DNA from: Diploptera punctata
Lineage: Eukaryota > Arthropoda > Insecta > Blattodea > Blaberidae
Assembly: GCA_030220185.1 (NCBI GenBank)
Contig: JASPKZ010000419.1
Span: 3,925,501 to 3,989,500 of the forward strand
Length of the DNA stretch: 64,000 nt
Direction of reading: 5' to 3'
Position 1 is the first letter of the stretch. Every line of letters starts with the position of its first letter. A model generated the notes under the pieces. It worked only from the letters and a program-made list of their open reading frames with translations. It was not told where the DNA came from and made no database searches. Made by a program: the position numbers and the translations under genes. Positions 10,627-21,339 of this stretch are shown here, in pieces.

Positions 10627-10923
10627 ATAGGAAGCCAGATATAATAAGAACAGTTAAGTCTCGTAGACTGCGATAGGCTTGACATGTTGCACGTATGGGA
10701 AATGAAAGACTTGCATCGAAGCTTCTTGTAGGGAAGCCAGAGGGCAAACGCCCAGTTAGTAGACCAAGAATGAGATGGGAGAATAACATTAACTATGATT
10801 TGAGGGAAGTAGATTATACAGGGAATGACTGGAAATCATTAGCTCAGGATAGGGATGTATGGAGAGCTTGTGTCCGCGCGGCCATGAACCTACGGGTTCG
10901 ATAGTGCCAGTAAGTAAGTAAGT
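10627..10923 (+). mobile_element. LINE family A, part 3 (3' end and AGTA-type tail)
   Basis: It resumes family A exactly where 8740 stopped, by comparison with the uninterrupted copy at 30077-30551. It shows KPDIIRTVKSRRL, GNERLASKLLVGKPEGKRP, RPRMRWENNINYDLREVDYT and DVWRACVRAAMNLR, then AGTGCCAG and an AAGT repeat tail. This C-terminal block is the most repeated sequence in the window. Confidence 0.9.
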
Positions 10924-11141
10924 AATTACTGCTGATATTATTGGTGTGTCCGTAAAATGCGAGTAGACGGTACCTGCTTGAAAACTAAGTACTTTATCTC
11001 GTCTTATATCTGGTTCTTGTACGCATACAACTTTAAGATCATCTAGAGAAGGATTATGGTTTGAATATAAACCTGCATTTGCTAATATTTCTTGTGTTGG
11101 AAGTAATTTTTACTAATATAAGACATGGTTACAGTTAACTA
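10924..11141 (-). other. Unassigned short coding-like remnant
   Basis: The minus strand can be read as NPSLDDLKVVCVQEPDIRR, DKVLSF and YSHFTDTPIISAV without a stop over roughly 60 codons. It is flanked on both sides by family A copies of opposite orientation. I do not recognise it; it may be a piece of a transposon. Confidence 0.3.
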
Positions 11142-11153
11142 TTATTTGCCCTA

Positions 11154-11413
11154 ACTAACTAACTCACTGGCACTATCGTACCCGTAGGTTTATAGCCGCA
11201 CGGACATAAGCTCTCCATACATCCCTGTCCTGAGGTAATGTTTTCCATCCCTGTATAATGTACGTCCCTGAAATCATAGTTAATGTTATTTTCCCGCCTC
11301 ATTATTCGTCTACCAACTGGGCGTTTTCTCTCCGGTTTTCCAACGAGAAGCTTCCATTCACCTCTTCATTCCCCGTTCGTGCCATATGCTCTGCTCATCG
11401 CAATATAGGATAT
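11154..11413 (-). mobile_element. LINE family A, 5'-truncated, minus strand, TSD
   Basis: The reverse complement gives the family A C-terminal block and the CTAACTAACTAAC tail (minus-strand TTAG/GTTA repeat). The sequence ttatttgccct occurs at 11142-11152 and 11414-11424, an 11-bp TSD (12 if the shared A is counted). Only about 260 bases of the element were copied. Confidence 0.9.
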
Positions 11414-11425
11414 TTATTTGCCCTA

Positions 11426-12026
11426 TTTAATCAAATCGAATCATATATGTTTCACATAAAATAAAGAATGCCCTAAAATATGTCTCTCCGCCACATTTAT
11501 TCGATCATTATCAATATCATCTGGTATCAAGTTCAGGTAAAAGCCATGATAGATTAGAGGGACATACTCCATAAAATTTGTAAGTTTGCTCTTTTTTACT
11601 TTAAGTGGTCTTACATTTTTCTTCTTTGGAGTCATGGTACTTAGGTTCCCTTTCTTTCATGTTGAAACATCTTCAAACTCCATATTCATTCTGTTTTTTT
11701 TAATTCACTGACCCAATGGTTTGATATTTTCAAATCTGAAGTATTAGCTTCTGAGAATCTGAGCTCCAACCACTAATACAAAATATCTTATTAGTGTTAA
11801 TTAGCCCACTTTTTAAGGCCGTTATATCGAAAAAAAAACAGTGCTTCCCATTTGACTACATCAATCTAGTGCTTACGACCACATGGTTATTATTCCTCTC
11901 CAATGTGACGGAAAGTATACACAGGGTTGTCCCATCTGATATTTTTCAATTCTAATAAAACCTCTATCAGAGGGTAAGTATGTGTGTCCAGAAAAAAAAT
12001 AAAATAAAAATTGCGTTTAGATTGGC
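11426..12026. other. No gene recognised
   Basis: AT-rich sequence with only short frames. Nothing could be assigned. Confidence 0.55.
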
Positions 12027-12115
12027 GTTTCTCAGATAGCTCACTTGGTAGAGCATTCGTCTAGAGTGCGAAAGATCCTGGGTTCAAAACGCAGTCTGAA
12101 CATATCATTTTTTTC
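12027..12115 (+). tRNA. tRNA-like relic with near-complete cloverleaf
   Basis: The D arm GCTCACTTGGTAGAGC pairs perfectly. The anticodon stem TTCGT/GCGAA encloses CTAGAGT (anticodon position AGA). The T arm CTGGG-TTCAAAA-CGCAG has one mismatch. Five of the seven acceptor pairs form, and a T run follows. AGA would mean Ser, but the long variable arm of tRNA-Ser is absent, so this is more likely a mutated class I tRNA or a SINE head than a working gene. Confidence 0.5.
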
Positions 12116-12351
12116 TTCAAATATAACATAAAAAACAATGTTCAATTTTTTCAAACTGCTTCGTGTGGATAGATAATTTCAAAATACCATTAGGCTATAT
12201 TCCAATTCTTATTCTGACCCTTACATTTGTCAGAAAATATAACCAGTTTCTTTGCGCAAATGCATTTAGTTTTTATGTATTTCAGGATGCAGCTTCCAAT
12301 CTCATCGCTGTGTCCTGTCCTGCAACACCCTCATCTCACACAAGCATATGT

Positions 12352-12356
<5 letters not shown>

Positions 12357-12388
<32 letters not shown>
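12357..12388. repeat. (TA)n microsatellite
   Basis: About 16 TA repeats. Confidence 0.95.
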
Positions 12389-12391
<3 letters not shown>

Positions 12392-13090
12392 GATATTGGT
12401 CTATTATATATTTATAATCAGAAACAAACCTTTAAATTCCAGTAATATAATATCATAACAGTAGTTCATTACGTTTATACTGTCAGAAAGTTATTTATTA
12501 ATGGTAATTTCAATTATTTTCTAATGCACACATATGGATATTGAACTTTTAGGGCAGTAAAATGCCAAGCAGCAATTATTAATTAAGTGATAATTTAGAT
12601 TATATAAGGTAATAAAAGAAACATTATATAGAAATTAAAGGTTAGCATCATGACTTATAATAGAAAATGAAAAAGTGACCAGAAACATGTTTTATAAAAA
12701 TAAATGCATAATTTCTCTAACCTACAAATGTACATGAAATCCTACGAGGTCAATATATTGCCAAGCAACACTTGCTTCTATTTAAATTTCTGAAGTTAAT
12801 TCTTCCTCCGAGAGTGGCAAATATTCAGAATCAGAGCTATTATCACTATCCTCATCATTTAATTTACCAGGAAACTTCAATTTATTTCTGCAAACAATTT
12901 TCCACAAATTCCCTTAGATGCTTGACACTGTCTTGCAGTTATGGAAGATGCATGAAAGATTACGGCAACAAAACAGAACTTAATTTAATACCATATGTTG
13001 GGTTTTCTCTACACTATTCAAAATAATATTATCTACAAGTTCGCATAACTAGTTCAATTTGACACAAAATGTGACTTGGCACTTTCTTGC
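12389..13090. other. No gene recognised
   Basis: AT-rich; the short frames have no recognisable motif. It lies downstream (on the minus strand) of the zinc-finger array and may be its 3' flank. Confidence 0.5.
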
Positions 13091-13099
13091 TGGGCCCCC

Positions 13100-16000
13100 T
13101 CATATTATGCACACCTAAATAGTAATAAATGTGCGCTTTTCAGAAAATGAATTAAAGCAAACAGAACAATTGTTTGGTATCTCATTACTGTGCTAAACTA
13201 CTCGTACATGATAATTTATTATGATTACCCTTCAGAGAAAATAAGATATAGCAAAAAGAGTATTTAAATGTTTTTTTTATTACTGCGTACATGTAAGTGA
13301 ACATTTATATTGCCGTACTGAGAAAATTACATAAACAAAACAGAATATTTTTATTGTTTTTTATTATCATGCACACGTAAATGATCATTAAGACTGCCAT
13401 TCTGAGAAAATTATACATTGCAACAAGAATATATGAATGGTCCTACATTATTGTATACATATAAACGGTTAAGAAAATTGGCACGAGAATGACTTCTTAC
13501 TTTACAAATTATTTGAATGGTTTCTCATTACCATGCACACGTAAGTGATCTTTAAGACTATCCTTCTGAGAAAATTACTTACAGCAAACAGAACAGTTCC
13601 ATGGTTTTTCATTACTATGTATTCGAAAATGTTCCATAAGTTTGGACCTTTAAGAAAATGCCTTAACACAAAGAACATTTGAATGGATTTTCATTACTAT
13701 GCGCATGTAAGTAAACATTAACACTGCCCTTCTGAGGAAATTACTTGTTGCAAAGAAACAATTAAATGGTTTCTCATTACTATGCACGCGTAAATGGATA
13801 TTAAGACTGCCTTTCTGAGGAAACGACTTAGTGTAACCAGAACAATTGAATGGTTTTTCATTGCTATTAATACGAAAACGTTCAATAAGTTTGGAATTCT
13901 GGGAAAATTCCTTATTGCTAACCGAACATTTTAACGGTAGCTCATTACTTGGCAAGAGCATATGAAAATTAAGACTGTACTTACGAGAAAATGCATTATT
14001 ACAAACAGAATATTTGATTAGCTTCTCATTACTGTGCATTCCTAAGTGAACATAAAGGTTATCTCTCCGAGAAAATGCCTTATTGCAAATAGAAAAATTT
14101 ATTTGTTTCTCGTTGCTATGAATAGGGAAATGTTCAATAAATATGGACTCTTCAGAAAACGACTTAATGCTAATGAACATTTGAATGGTTTTGCACTGTT
14201 ATAAATACGTAAATGTCGAAAAAAGCATATCTTTTTAGAAAATGTCTTATTGCAAAGAAACGTTTTGAACGGTTTCTCATTGTAATGTACACCTAAAGGA
14301 ACGTTAAAAACTGCCCTTCTGAGAAAATTACTTATTGTAAATAAAGCAATTGATTGTTCCTCGTTGCTATGAATACGGAAATCTTCAATAAATATGGACT
14401 CCTCAGAAAACGACTTAATGCTAATGAACATTTGAATGGTTTCGCATTGTTATAAATACGTAAATGTCGAAAAAAGCATATCTTTTTAGAAAATGTCTTA
14501 TTGCAAAGAAACGTTTTGAACGGTTTCTCATTGTAATGTACACCTAAAAGAACGTTAAAACTGCCCTTCTGAGAAAATTACTTATTGTAAATAAAGCAAT
14601 TGATTGTTCCTCGTTGCTATGAATACGGAAATCTTCAATAAATCTGGACTCCTCAGAAAACGACTTAATGCTAATGAACATTTGAATGGCTTCGCATTGT
14701 TATGAATACGTAAATGTCGAAAAAAGCATATCTTTTTAGAAAATGTCTTATTGCAAAGAAACGTTTTGAACGGTTTCTCATTGTAATGTACACCTAAAAG
14801 AAGGTTAAAACTGCCCTTCTGAGAAAATTACTTATTGTAAATAAAGCAATTGATTGTTCCTCGTTGCTATGAATACGGAAATCTTCAATAAATTTGGACT
14901 TCTCAGAAAACGATTTAATGCTAATGAACATTTGAATGGTTTTGCACTGTTATGAATACGTAAATGTCGAAAAAAGCAGATCTTTTTAGAAAATGTCTTA
15001 TTGCAAAGAAACGTTTTGAACGGTTTCTCATTGTAATGTACACCTAAAAGAACGTTAAAACTGCCCTTCTGAGAAAATTACTTATTGTAAATAAAGCAAT
15101 TGATTGTTCCTCGTTGCTATGAATACGGAAATCTTCAATAAATATGGACTCCTCAGAAAACGACTTAATGCTAATGAACATTTGAATGGTTTCGCATTGT
15201 TATGAATACGTAAATGTCGAAAAAATCATATCTTTTTAGAAAATGTCTTATTGCAAAGAAACGTTTTGAACGGTTTCTCATTGTAATGTACACCTAAAAG
15301 AACGTTAAAACTGCCCTTCTGAGAAAATTACTTATTGTAAATAAAGCAATTGATTGTTCCTCGTTGCTATGAATACGGAAATCTTCAATAAATATGGACT
15401 CCTCAGAAAACGACTTAATGCTAATGAACATTTGAATGGTTTCGCATTGTTATGAATACGTAAATGTCGAAAAAAGCATATCTTTTTAGAAAATGTCTTA
15501 TTGCAAAGAAACGTTTTGAACGGTTTCTCATTGTAATGTACACCTAAAAGAACGTTAAAACTGCCCTTCTGAGAAAATTACTTATTGTAAATAAAGCAAT
15601 TGATTGTTCCTCGTTGCTATGAATACGGAAATCTTCAATAAATATGGACTCCTCAGAAAACGACTTAATGCTAATGAACATTTGAATGGTTTCGCATTGT
15701 TATGAATACGTAAATGTCGAAAAAAGCATATCTTTTTAGAAAATGTCTTATTCCAAAGAAACGTTTTGAACGGTTTCTCATTGTAATGTACACCTAAAAG
15801 AACGTTAAAACTGCCCTTCTGAGAAAATTACTTATTGTAAATAAAGCAATTGATTGTTCCTCGTTGCTATGAATACGGAAATCTTCAATAAATATGGACT
15901 CCTCAGAAAACGACTTAATGCTAATGAACATTTGAATGGTTTCGCATTGTTATGAATACGTAAATGTCGAAAAAAGCATATCTTTTTAGAAAAGTCTTAT

Positions 16001-16741
16001 TGCAAAGAAACGTTTTGAACGGTTTCTCATTGTAATGTACACCTAAAAGAACGTTAAAACTGCCCTTCTGAGAAAATTACTTATTGTAAATAAAGCAATT
16101 GATTGTTCCTCGTTGCTATGAATACGGAAATCTGCAATAAATTTGGACTTCTCAGAAAAGACTTAATGCAAAAATAATATTTGGATGATTTCACATTGCT
16201 ATGGATACGTAAATGTCGAATAAGGCGGAACATTTTATAAAATGTCTTATTGCAAAGAAAACATTTGAACGGTTTCTCATTGCTATGCACATCTAAATGA
16301 ACGTTAGAACTGCCATCTGAGAAAATTACTTATTGTAAATAGAGCAATTAATTGTTTCTCGTTGCTATAAATACAGAAATGTTCAATAAATTTGGACATC
16401 TCAGAAAACGACTAATTGCAAAAAGCACATTTGAATGGTTTCTCATTGCTATGAATACGTAAATATCAAATAAGGCAGAACGTTTTAGAGAATGCCTTAT
16501 TGCTAATAGAACATTTGAACGTTTCTCATTCTATGTACACCTAAACGAATATTCAGACTGCTATTCTGTAAAATTACAAATGAACAATTGAATGGTTTCT
16601 CATTAGTATGAACATGTAAATAGATATTAAGACTGGACTTGTGAGAAAATGACTTATTACAGACAGAACATTTTATTAAAGGTGGCAAGTTTACGTCTGT
16701 TTGTGAACACTCATTAGCTATACTTTCTTTACTCTGGTCCA
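13100..16741 (-). pseudogene. C2H2 zinc-finger gene exon, decayed and expanded
   Basis: The minus strand encodes a long series of roughly 28-residue C2H2 finger units joined by HSNEKPF-type linkers instead of the usual TGEKPF. Good units occur at 16503-16740 (CSVCNKSFSHKSSLN, HTNEKPFNCS) and 13650-14180 (NKAFSRRDNLYVHLGMHSNEK). Many Cys or His residues are lost, for example CSVSNKEFS and CSGYTKSF. Frameshifts and stops break the frame repeatedly. The 5' end coincides with a splice-acceptor-like tract (pyrimidines then TTTTCAG) ending at 16742, so this was probably the last, finger-coding exon of a multi-exon gene. The middle of the exon is a tandem array of 250-bp units. A transposon origin is also possible. 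Confidence 0.75.
14120..16370. repeat. 250-bp tandem array built from three zinc-finger units
   Basis: The word GAATACGGAA recurs at 14371, 14621, 14871, 15121, 15371, 15621, 15871 and 16120, that is every 250 bases with one 249. Diverged units begin near 14120 and 16370. Internal units differ by only a few bases each. One unit equals three 84-base fingers (252) less two bases, so every repeat shifts the reading frame. The array therefore expanded as DNA, after coding capacity was lost. Confidence 0.95.
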
Positions 16742-16765
16742 CCTGAAAATATAACATTACAATAA
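16742..16765 (-). promoter_or_regulatory. Splice-acceptor-like site upstream of the zinc-finger exon
   Basis: On the minus strand a T-rich tract ends in TTATATTTTCAG immediately before GTGGACCAGAG, which opens the finger frame. This is a good 3' splice-site context; no upstream exon was identified. Confidence 0.5.
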
Positions 16766-17354
16766 CTAAAAAATGACAGATACTAGCACAAATGTATGTA
16801 CCCTACATTTCGAAAGAAACTGAACTAAAATGTTACATTATCATCAAACTTATTCTCCGAGGTATGGTAAACCTGATAAATAGGGACGCATTTTTCTGTA
16901 AAAGTATTTTATCTCATATATAGAAAACAAACTAAGAGAGAAATTTCGAATCAGAAGAATAATCTGTGTACAAAATCCTATTTCACATAAAAATATATAT
17001 TTCTGTAAATACGTGTTATAATTAGTGTGGTTAAAACCATATTTTTTCTGTTTTTCTAATTTTTTAATTGATCTTAAAACTCGTACATTTTTCATATCAA
17101 CGAAGACATTTGAATGAAATTAATTATTAAATTTATTACGTTTATAACCTGGCCACTATACATGTCAGCTCGAAGCAGAATCCTTTATTTCAGGTTAGGC
17201 CAACGCAATCAATTGGACTGGAACATTGTATCTCGTCCGTAAATTGTCTTTATGCTGAAAATAAAGCCTAGCATTCAATTTCTTTGCAATAAGTTGCAGG
17301 ATTTAGTGGAATTTTCACAAGTAATGGAATGACTCTTTTCTGTCAAGAATATGG
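16766..17354. other. No gene recognised (probable intron)
   Basis: AT-rich sequence with short frames only. On the minus strand it would be the intron preceding the zinc-finger exon. Confidence 0.4.
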
Positions 17355-18000
17355 TAAATATACAGGCTGTAACAGTACTTCATCGACAAAATGATAGGGG
17401 TGATATGCCATGCAGAGAGAATCATATTTTGTGAAGGGACATATGGTCGCAAACATGCTATCAATGAGTTATGCGCATATATCAGGTACGCGCGCCACAC
17501 GTTGAACCAACCAGATCGATGTTTATCCGAGCCGTCAACCCTCACTCTGTCGTAGCAGTATGTAACTGTAGGTTTGGTTTGTTGTTGTTTGAGAATTTAA
17601 TTAACATGCAGCACAAGATGACTGAACTCAGAGTTATGATTATGTGTTACGGTGAGGCGAGAGGAAACGGAAGTGAAGTTCGTACGAGCAGCGATGTCTC
17701 AACAGGAGACATCTACACCATACTACATTTGCTGTAATTATCGACGCCTTGGAGAAACGGGGAATCTTCGTCCTCGGGCTGTTGGCGGCGGGAGTCGTGA
17801 TGTGAGGACACCAAGTTTTGAGGACGCTGTGGTCGAGCTAGTTTCTGTCGAAACTTCTACCAGCACGTGTGTTGGGGATCGTGTTATGAACATAAGTCAC
17901 CACTTGGAGGGTGTTGAGAGAATACAACCTACATGCATTCCACCTTCAGAAGGTGCAGACAATAGGGCCACAAGATTTTGTACCTCGTATGAATGAACTT
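17355..18000 (+). pseudogene. DNA-transposon terminus and DUF4817-like HTH transposase relic
   Basis: The element begins near a TACAGG..GTAACAG terminus followed by ATCGACAAAATGATAGGGG. The same terminus occurs at 32213 and, inverted, at 33325. The downstream frames give YRRLGETGNLRPRAVGGG, VRTPSFEDAVVELV, ETSTSTCVGDRVMNISH and RATRFCTSYE after frameshifts. This is the layout of the helix-turn-helix N-terminal half of a mariner-related insect transposase family (RRL.ETG.., STSTR.., MNVSH.TVWRVL). No catalytic DDE half follows, so it is truncated. A C-terminal fragment of what looks like the same family lies at 38878-39400. Confidence 0.65.
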
Positions 18001-18149
18001 TGTACAGTGGATGGATATATATGCAGGTAAGCTGGAAAATTCACCATATCCTAGTAGTGGGAAACGTCGTAGATGTGCTAGGACATAGCGTCCAAGTCAT
18101 TATTTCTATTAGCATGTTGAGAAGAAATACCATTGAGTCATGTAACAAT

Positions 18150-18770
18150 GGCTCGCTTATATAATGAATCCCAGTATTTAATATGGGCAAATGATATTAC
18201 TCTCACTTGCTGATGATATTCCATATATGAAGAAGGCAGCAGAAGAGCTTTCTGTAAATTACCCAAACATGATACACATAACTTGCGTAGCACTCGGTTT
18301 ACACAGATTATGTGAAAAGGTACTTACATTATATTCTGAAATGAACAAAAAGGTATTTACTTGTGATAGCTCCAGTAAGAATGGATTTGTTCAAATGAAA
18401 ACCCCAGTTCTTGCACTTTCACCCAGACCCAAGGTTAACCTTTGAGGGACATTGTTGGAAGCAGTAGTCTATTATTCTAACAATTTTGAAAATTTTAATC
18501 GAGTGATAGATGAATTAAATAAGGATGATGCTTCATCAATCGTAATTCTTCAGAACTTACTGAAGATCAGTACATTGAAAAATAAATTATCTTATTCATC
18601 TGTAAATTTTAGTACTTTGTGTCGCTCTAAAAAAATAGGTACATCAACCAACTTCTGACTGAAACAATTAATGAGTGTATTGAGATAAAAAAATCTTATA
18701 CTGAAAGGTCACAAAGAATCAGCTATTAAACAGAAATTTAAAAGTGCATTCTAATAAAATATTTATACAA
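18150..18770 (+). pseudogene. hAT-type (DUF659/CGGBP1-like) transposase relic
   Basis: Frame 18191-18445 reads DDIPYMKKAAEELSVNYPNM and IHITCVALGLHRLCEKV. After a frameshift near 18446 it continues TLLEAVVYYSNNFENFNRV, DDASSIVILQNLL and LSYSSVNFSTLC. The order D..PYM..A, YPNMIH.TC.AHGLHR, W(G)T.L.A..YY..N and I..L...F matches the mid-to-late part of the CGGBP1-like hAT transposases common in arthropods. In those proteins the equivalent of TCVALGLHR is usually TCLAHGLHR, so a conserved His is lost here. No termini or TSD were found, and the minisatellite begins just after it. Confidence 0.65.
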
Positions 18771-18814
18771 TTGTTGAGTTTTGAACTGACAAGTCAAATA
18801 TAAAACTTCTTTAT

Positions 18815-19536
18815 AGATTCGGCGGGACACGATAAGTATACATGCGGCCTAACCAGGCAAGTATACACCCGGCAGGTCTCGGCATTAAATACCCGGCGGA
18901 CCCTTCATGTAGCCTATATATCCGGCGGGACCCGGTAAATATGCACCCGGGGGAACCGGCAAGTATACATCCGACGGGACCCGATAAGTATACACCCGGC
19001 GGGACAATGCATGTATACACTCGGCGGGACCTGATAATTATACACCCGGTGCAACCCGGAAAGTATACACACGGCGGGATCCGGCAGATATAAACATGGT
19101 GGAATCCGGCAAGTATACCCCCTGCAGGATATGATAAGTAAACACCCGGCGGGACCCGATAAGTATACACCCGGCGGGACAATGCATGTATACACTCGGC
19201 GGGACCTGATAATTATACACCCGGTGCAACCCGGAAAGTATACACACGGCGGGATCCGGCAGATATAAACATGGTGGGATCCGGCAAGTATACCCCCTGC
19301 AGGATATGATAAGTAAACACCCGGCGGGACCCGATAAGTATACACCCGGCGGGACAATGCATGTATACACACGGCGGGACCAGTTAAGTAAACTCACGAC
19401 ATCAAACGGCATGTATTCACCCGGCGATTACCGGCAAGTGTATACCCGGTGGGACCCACCAAATAAACGCTTGGCGGGAGCCAGCGAGTACACACTCGGC
19501 AGAACATGATAAGTATACATGCGGTGGGACTAGGCA
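18815..19536. repeat. 25-bp GC-rich minisatellite, left block
   Basis: Units of 25 bases of the type ACCCGGCGGGACCCGATAAG-TATAC are repeated about 28 times with substitutions. A higher-order repeat of seven units (175 bases) is visible: GGGACAATGC recurs at 19001, 19176 and 19351. Frames stay open on both strands and give repetitive peptides such as [12 protein letters not shown]. These frames are a by-product of a period that codes in phase every 75 bases, not evidence of a gene. Confidence 0.95.
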
Positions 19537-19821
19537 ATGATAACAAATCTATTCTCAATTTTTGACCCATCAACAAGAGTTTATAGCCTTTCACTAAATT
19601 GAATTAGAACACTATTAGGATTAATAATTATCCCCTCAACATTTTGACTTATTCCTTCCCGAAATTTCATTCTATGAAACTCAATCTTAAGTACTCTTCA
19701 CAAAGAGTTTAAAACATTAATTGGCTAAAAAATAGTAATAAAGGAAGAACATTTATTTTTATTTCATTATTTTCAATCATTATATTTAACAACTTCCTAG
19801 GATTATTCCCATATATCTTTA
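19537..19821 (+). pseudogene. ATP6: Nuclear copy of mitochondrial ATP6 (NUMT), 5' part
   Basis: Starting at ATG 19537, the invertebrate mitochondrial code gives NLFSIFDPSTRVYSLSLNW, then [29 protein letters not shown] and, after a one-base deletion near 19723, [12 protein letters not shown]. These are the conserved N-terminal blocks of ATP synthase subunit 6, part of the mitochondrial F0 proton channel. Several Trp positions are TGA, which would be stops in the nuclear code, so it cannot be expressed as ATP6 from the nucleus. The 285-base insert lies inside the minisatellite, with GGCA at both junctions. Confidence 0.93.
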
Positions 19822-20488
19822 CCCCCGGCAAGTACACATTCAGTGTGAGCGGGCAAGTAAACACCCGACCGGACCCGATAAGAATACATCCGGCAGGACC
19901 CAGCAAGTGTACATCCGGCGGAACCCGGCAAGTATACACCCGACGGGACTCGGCAAGTATACACCAGGCGGGACTCTTCAAATATACACCCAGTCGGACC
20001 CGGAAAATATACATCCGGCGGGATACGGCAGATATACAGCCGACGGATCCCGGCAACTATATAGTTGGCGGGATACGACAAGTATACACTCGGCGGGACC
20101 AAATAATTATACAACAGGCGAAAACGGCAAGTGTACATCCGGCAACACCCGATAAGTATACACCCGGCGGGAATCAGCAAGTATACACCCGCCGGCACCC
20201 GGCAAGTATAAACCCGACGGGACCAGGCAAATATACAGCCGACAGTTCCCGGCAACTATACAGCCGGCTATAACTGATAAGTATGCATACTGCAGGAACC
20301 GCGGCAAGTACTCAAACGGCGTGAACCAATAAGTATACTCCCGGAGGGACCCGATGAGTATACTCCCGGTGGACCCCGGCAAGTATACATAAGGTGGGAG
20401 CAGACAAGTATACACCCGGCTGGACCGTAATTAGACATCAAGTAGGACCTGTCAAATATACTTCCGGTTGAACCCGGCATGTGTACAT
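19822..20488. repeat. 25-bp GC-rich minisatellite, right block
   Basis: About 26 further units of the same 25-base repeat, more diverged than in the left block. It resumes directly after the ATP6 insert and ends near 20488. Confidence 0.93.
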
Positions 20489-20606
20489 TACTGTGGTCTT
20501 TTCAGTGCAGAAACTGAGCTCGCAGAACAGCACTCCAATCACTAGTTTCTTGTTTTTTAATGATAGTGTTAATATAAAGGTAGATACATAATGAAAGAAA
20601 AGTAGA

Positions 20607-21065
20607 TTGAATTATCTATGTGGCACAATTAAACGCACTTTATTGAATAAGACTAGAAAAGAAACTATTTTCAAATATTACAAAGTATTGGCAGTTCCAT
20701 CTCTTATCTATGGATGTGAAACGTGGACATTAACAAAGGCAGATAGTAAACAAACAGAGGTTGCTGAAATGAAGATGTTGAGAGCAATAGCAGGATACCA
20801 AAGGACCGATAAAAAGAAAAACGAAGATATAAGAACAGAACTTAATATATTCAATCTCTGTGAAAGAATAACATATTATCAAAACGCTTATCTTCAGCAC
20901 AATTTACGAATGAATGAACAGTGCATACCAAGAATAATATATAATTATAAACCAAAAGGGAGAAGAATGTTGGGAAGACCTTTGAAGAGATGGAATGACC
21001 AATTCGACCTATAATGAGATCGGAACAGGCCATTGGGTTTAATCCTTGTTATTGATGATGATGAT
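20607..21065 (+). mobile_element. LINE family C, 5'-truncated 3' end
   Basis: The 135-codon frame gives VPSLIYGCETWTLTKADSK, EMKMLRAIAGYQR, KKKNEDIRTELNI and KGRRMLGRPLKRWNDQFDL, the family C thumb and C-terminus. It is followed by GATCGGAACAGGCC and a GAT repeat tail. Only the last roughly 460 bases were copied. A convincing TSD was not found. Confidence 0.85.
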
Positions 21066-21339
21066 GAAATTAGAAGAAAGAAAATTATGTTGGCACGTTC
21101 TTGTCCTGATGAGAGTTGTTTCAAACCAGTATGGAGAATATATATCATACCCAACGCTCTCGAATGCAACACATTTGAATGGATATCACTAATGATTTAG
21201 ATTATATAAATGCATTGTGTTCATGACACTAAGAAAATACAAAAATCAGGTTAATAAACCGTATATTGCTTAATAAATTGAACTTTCATAGGAAGAAATC
21301 AGTATGAGGTTTAATTTAAGAATAATTTAAGATTATATT

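Noticed and set aside
12163..12445. Frames with a poly-Tyr-Ile tail
   Set aside because: The tail is the TA microsatellite translated; upstream residues have no motif.
14120..16370. CRISPR-like or satellite array
   Set aside because: The repeats are 250 bases, contiguous and derived from zinc-finger codons. There are no spacers and the genome is eukaryotic.
18811..20480. Long open frames on both strands in the 25-bp repeat, looking like repeat proteins rich in VYTCR..PPGVYL
   Set aside because: They follow directly from the repeat period, exist in several frames and both strands, and are interrupted by the mitochondrial insert. No start or splice context supports a gene.
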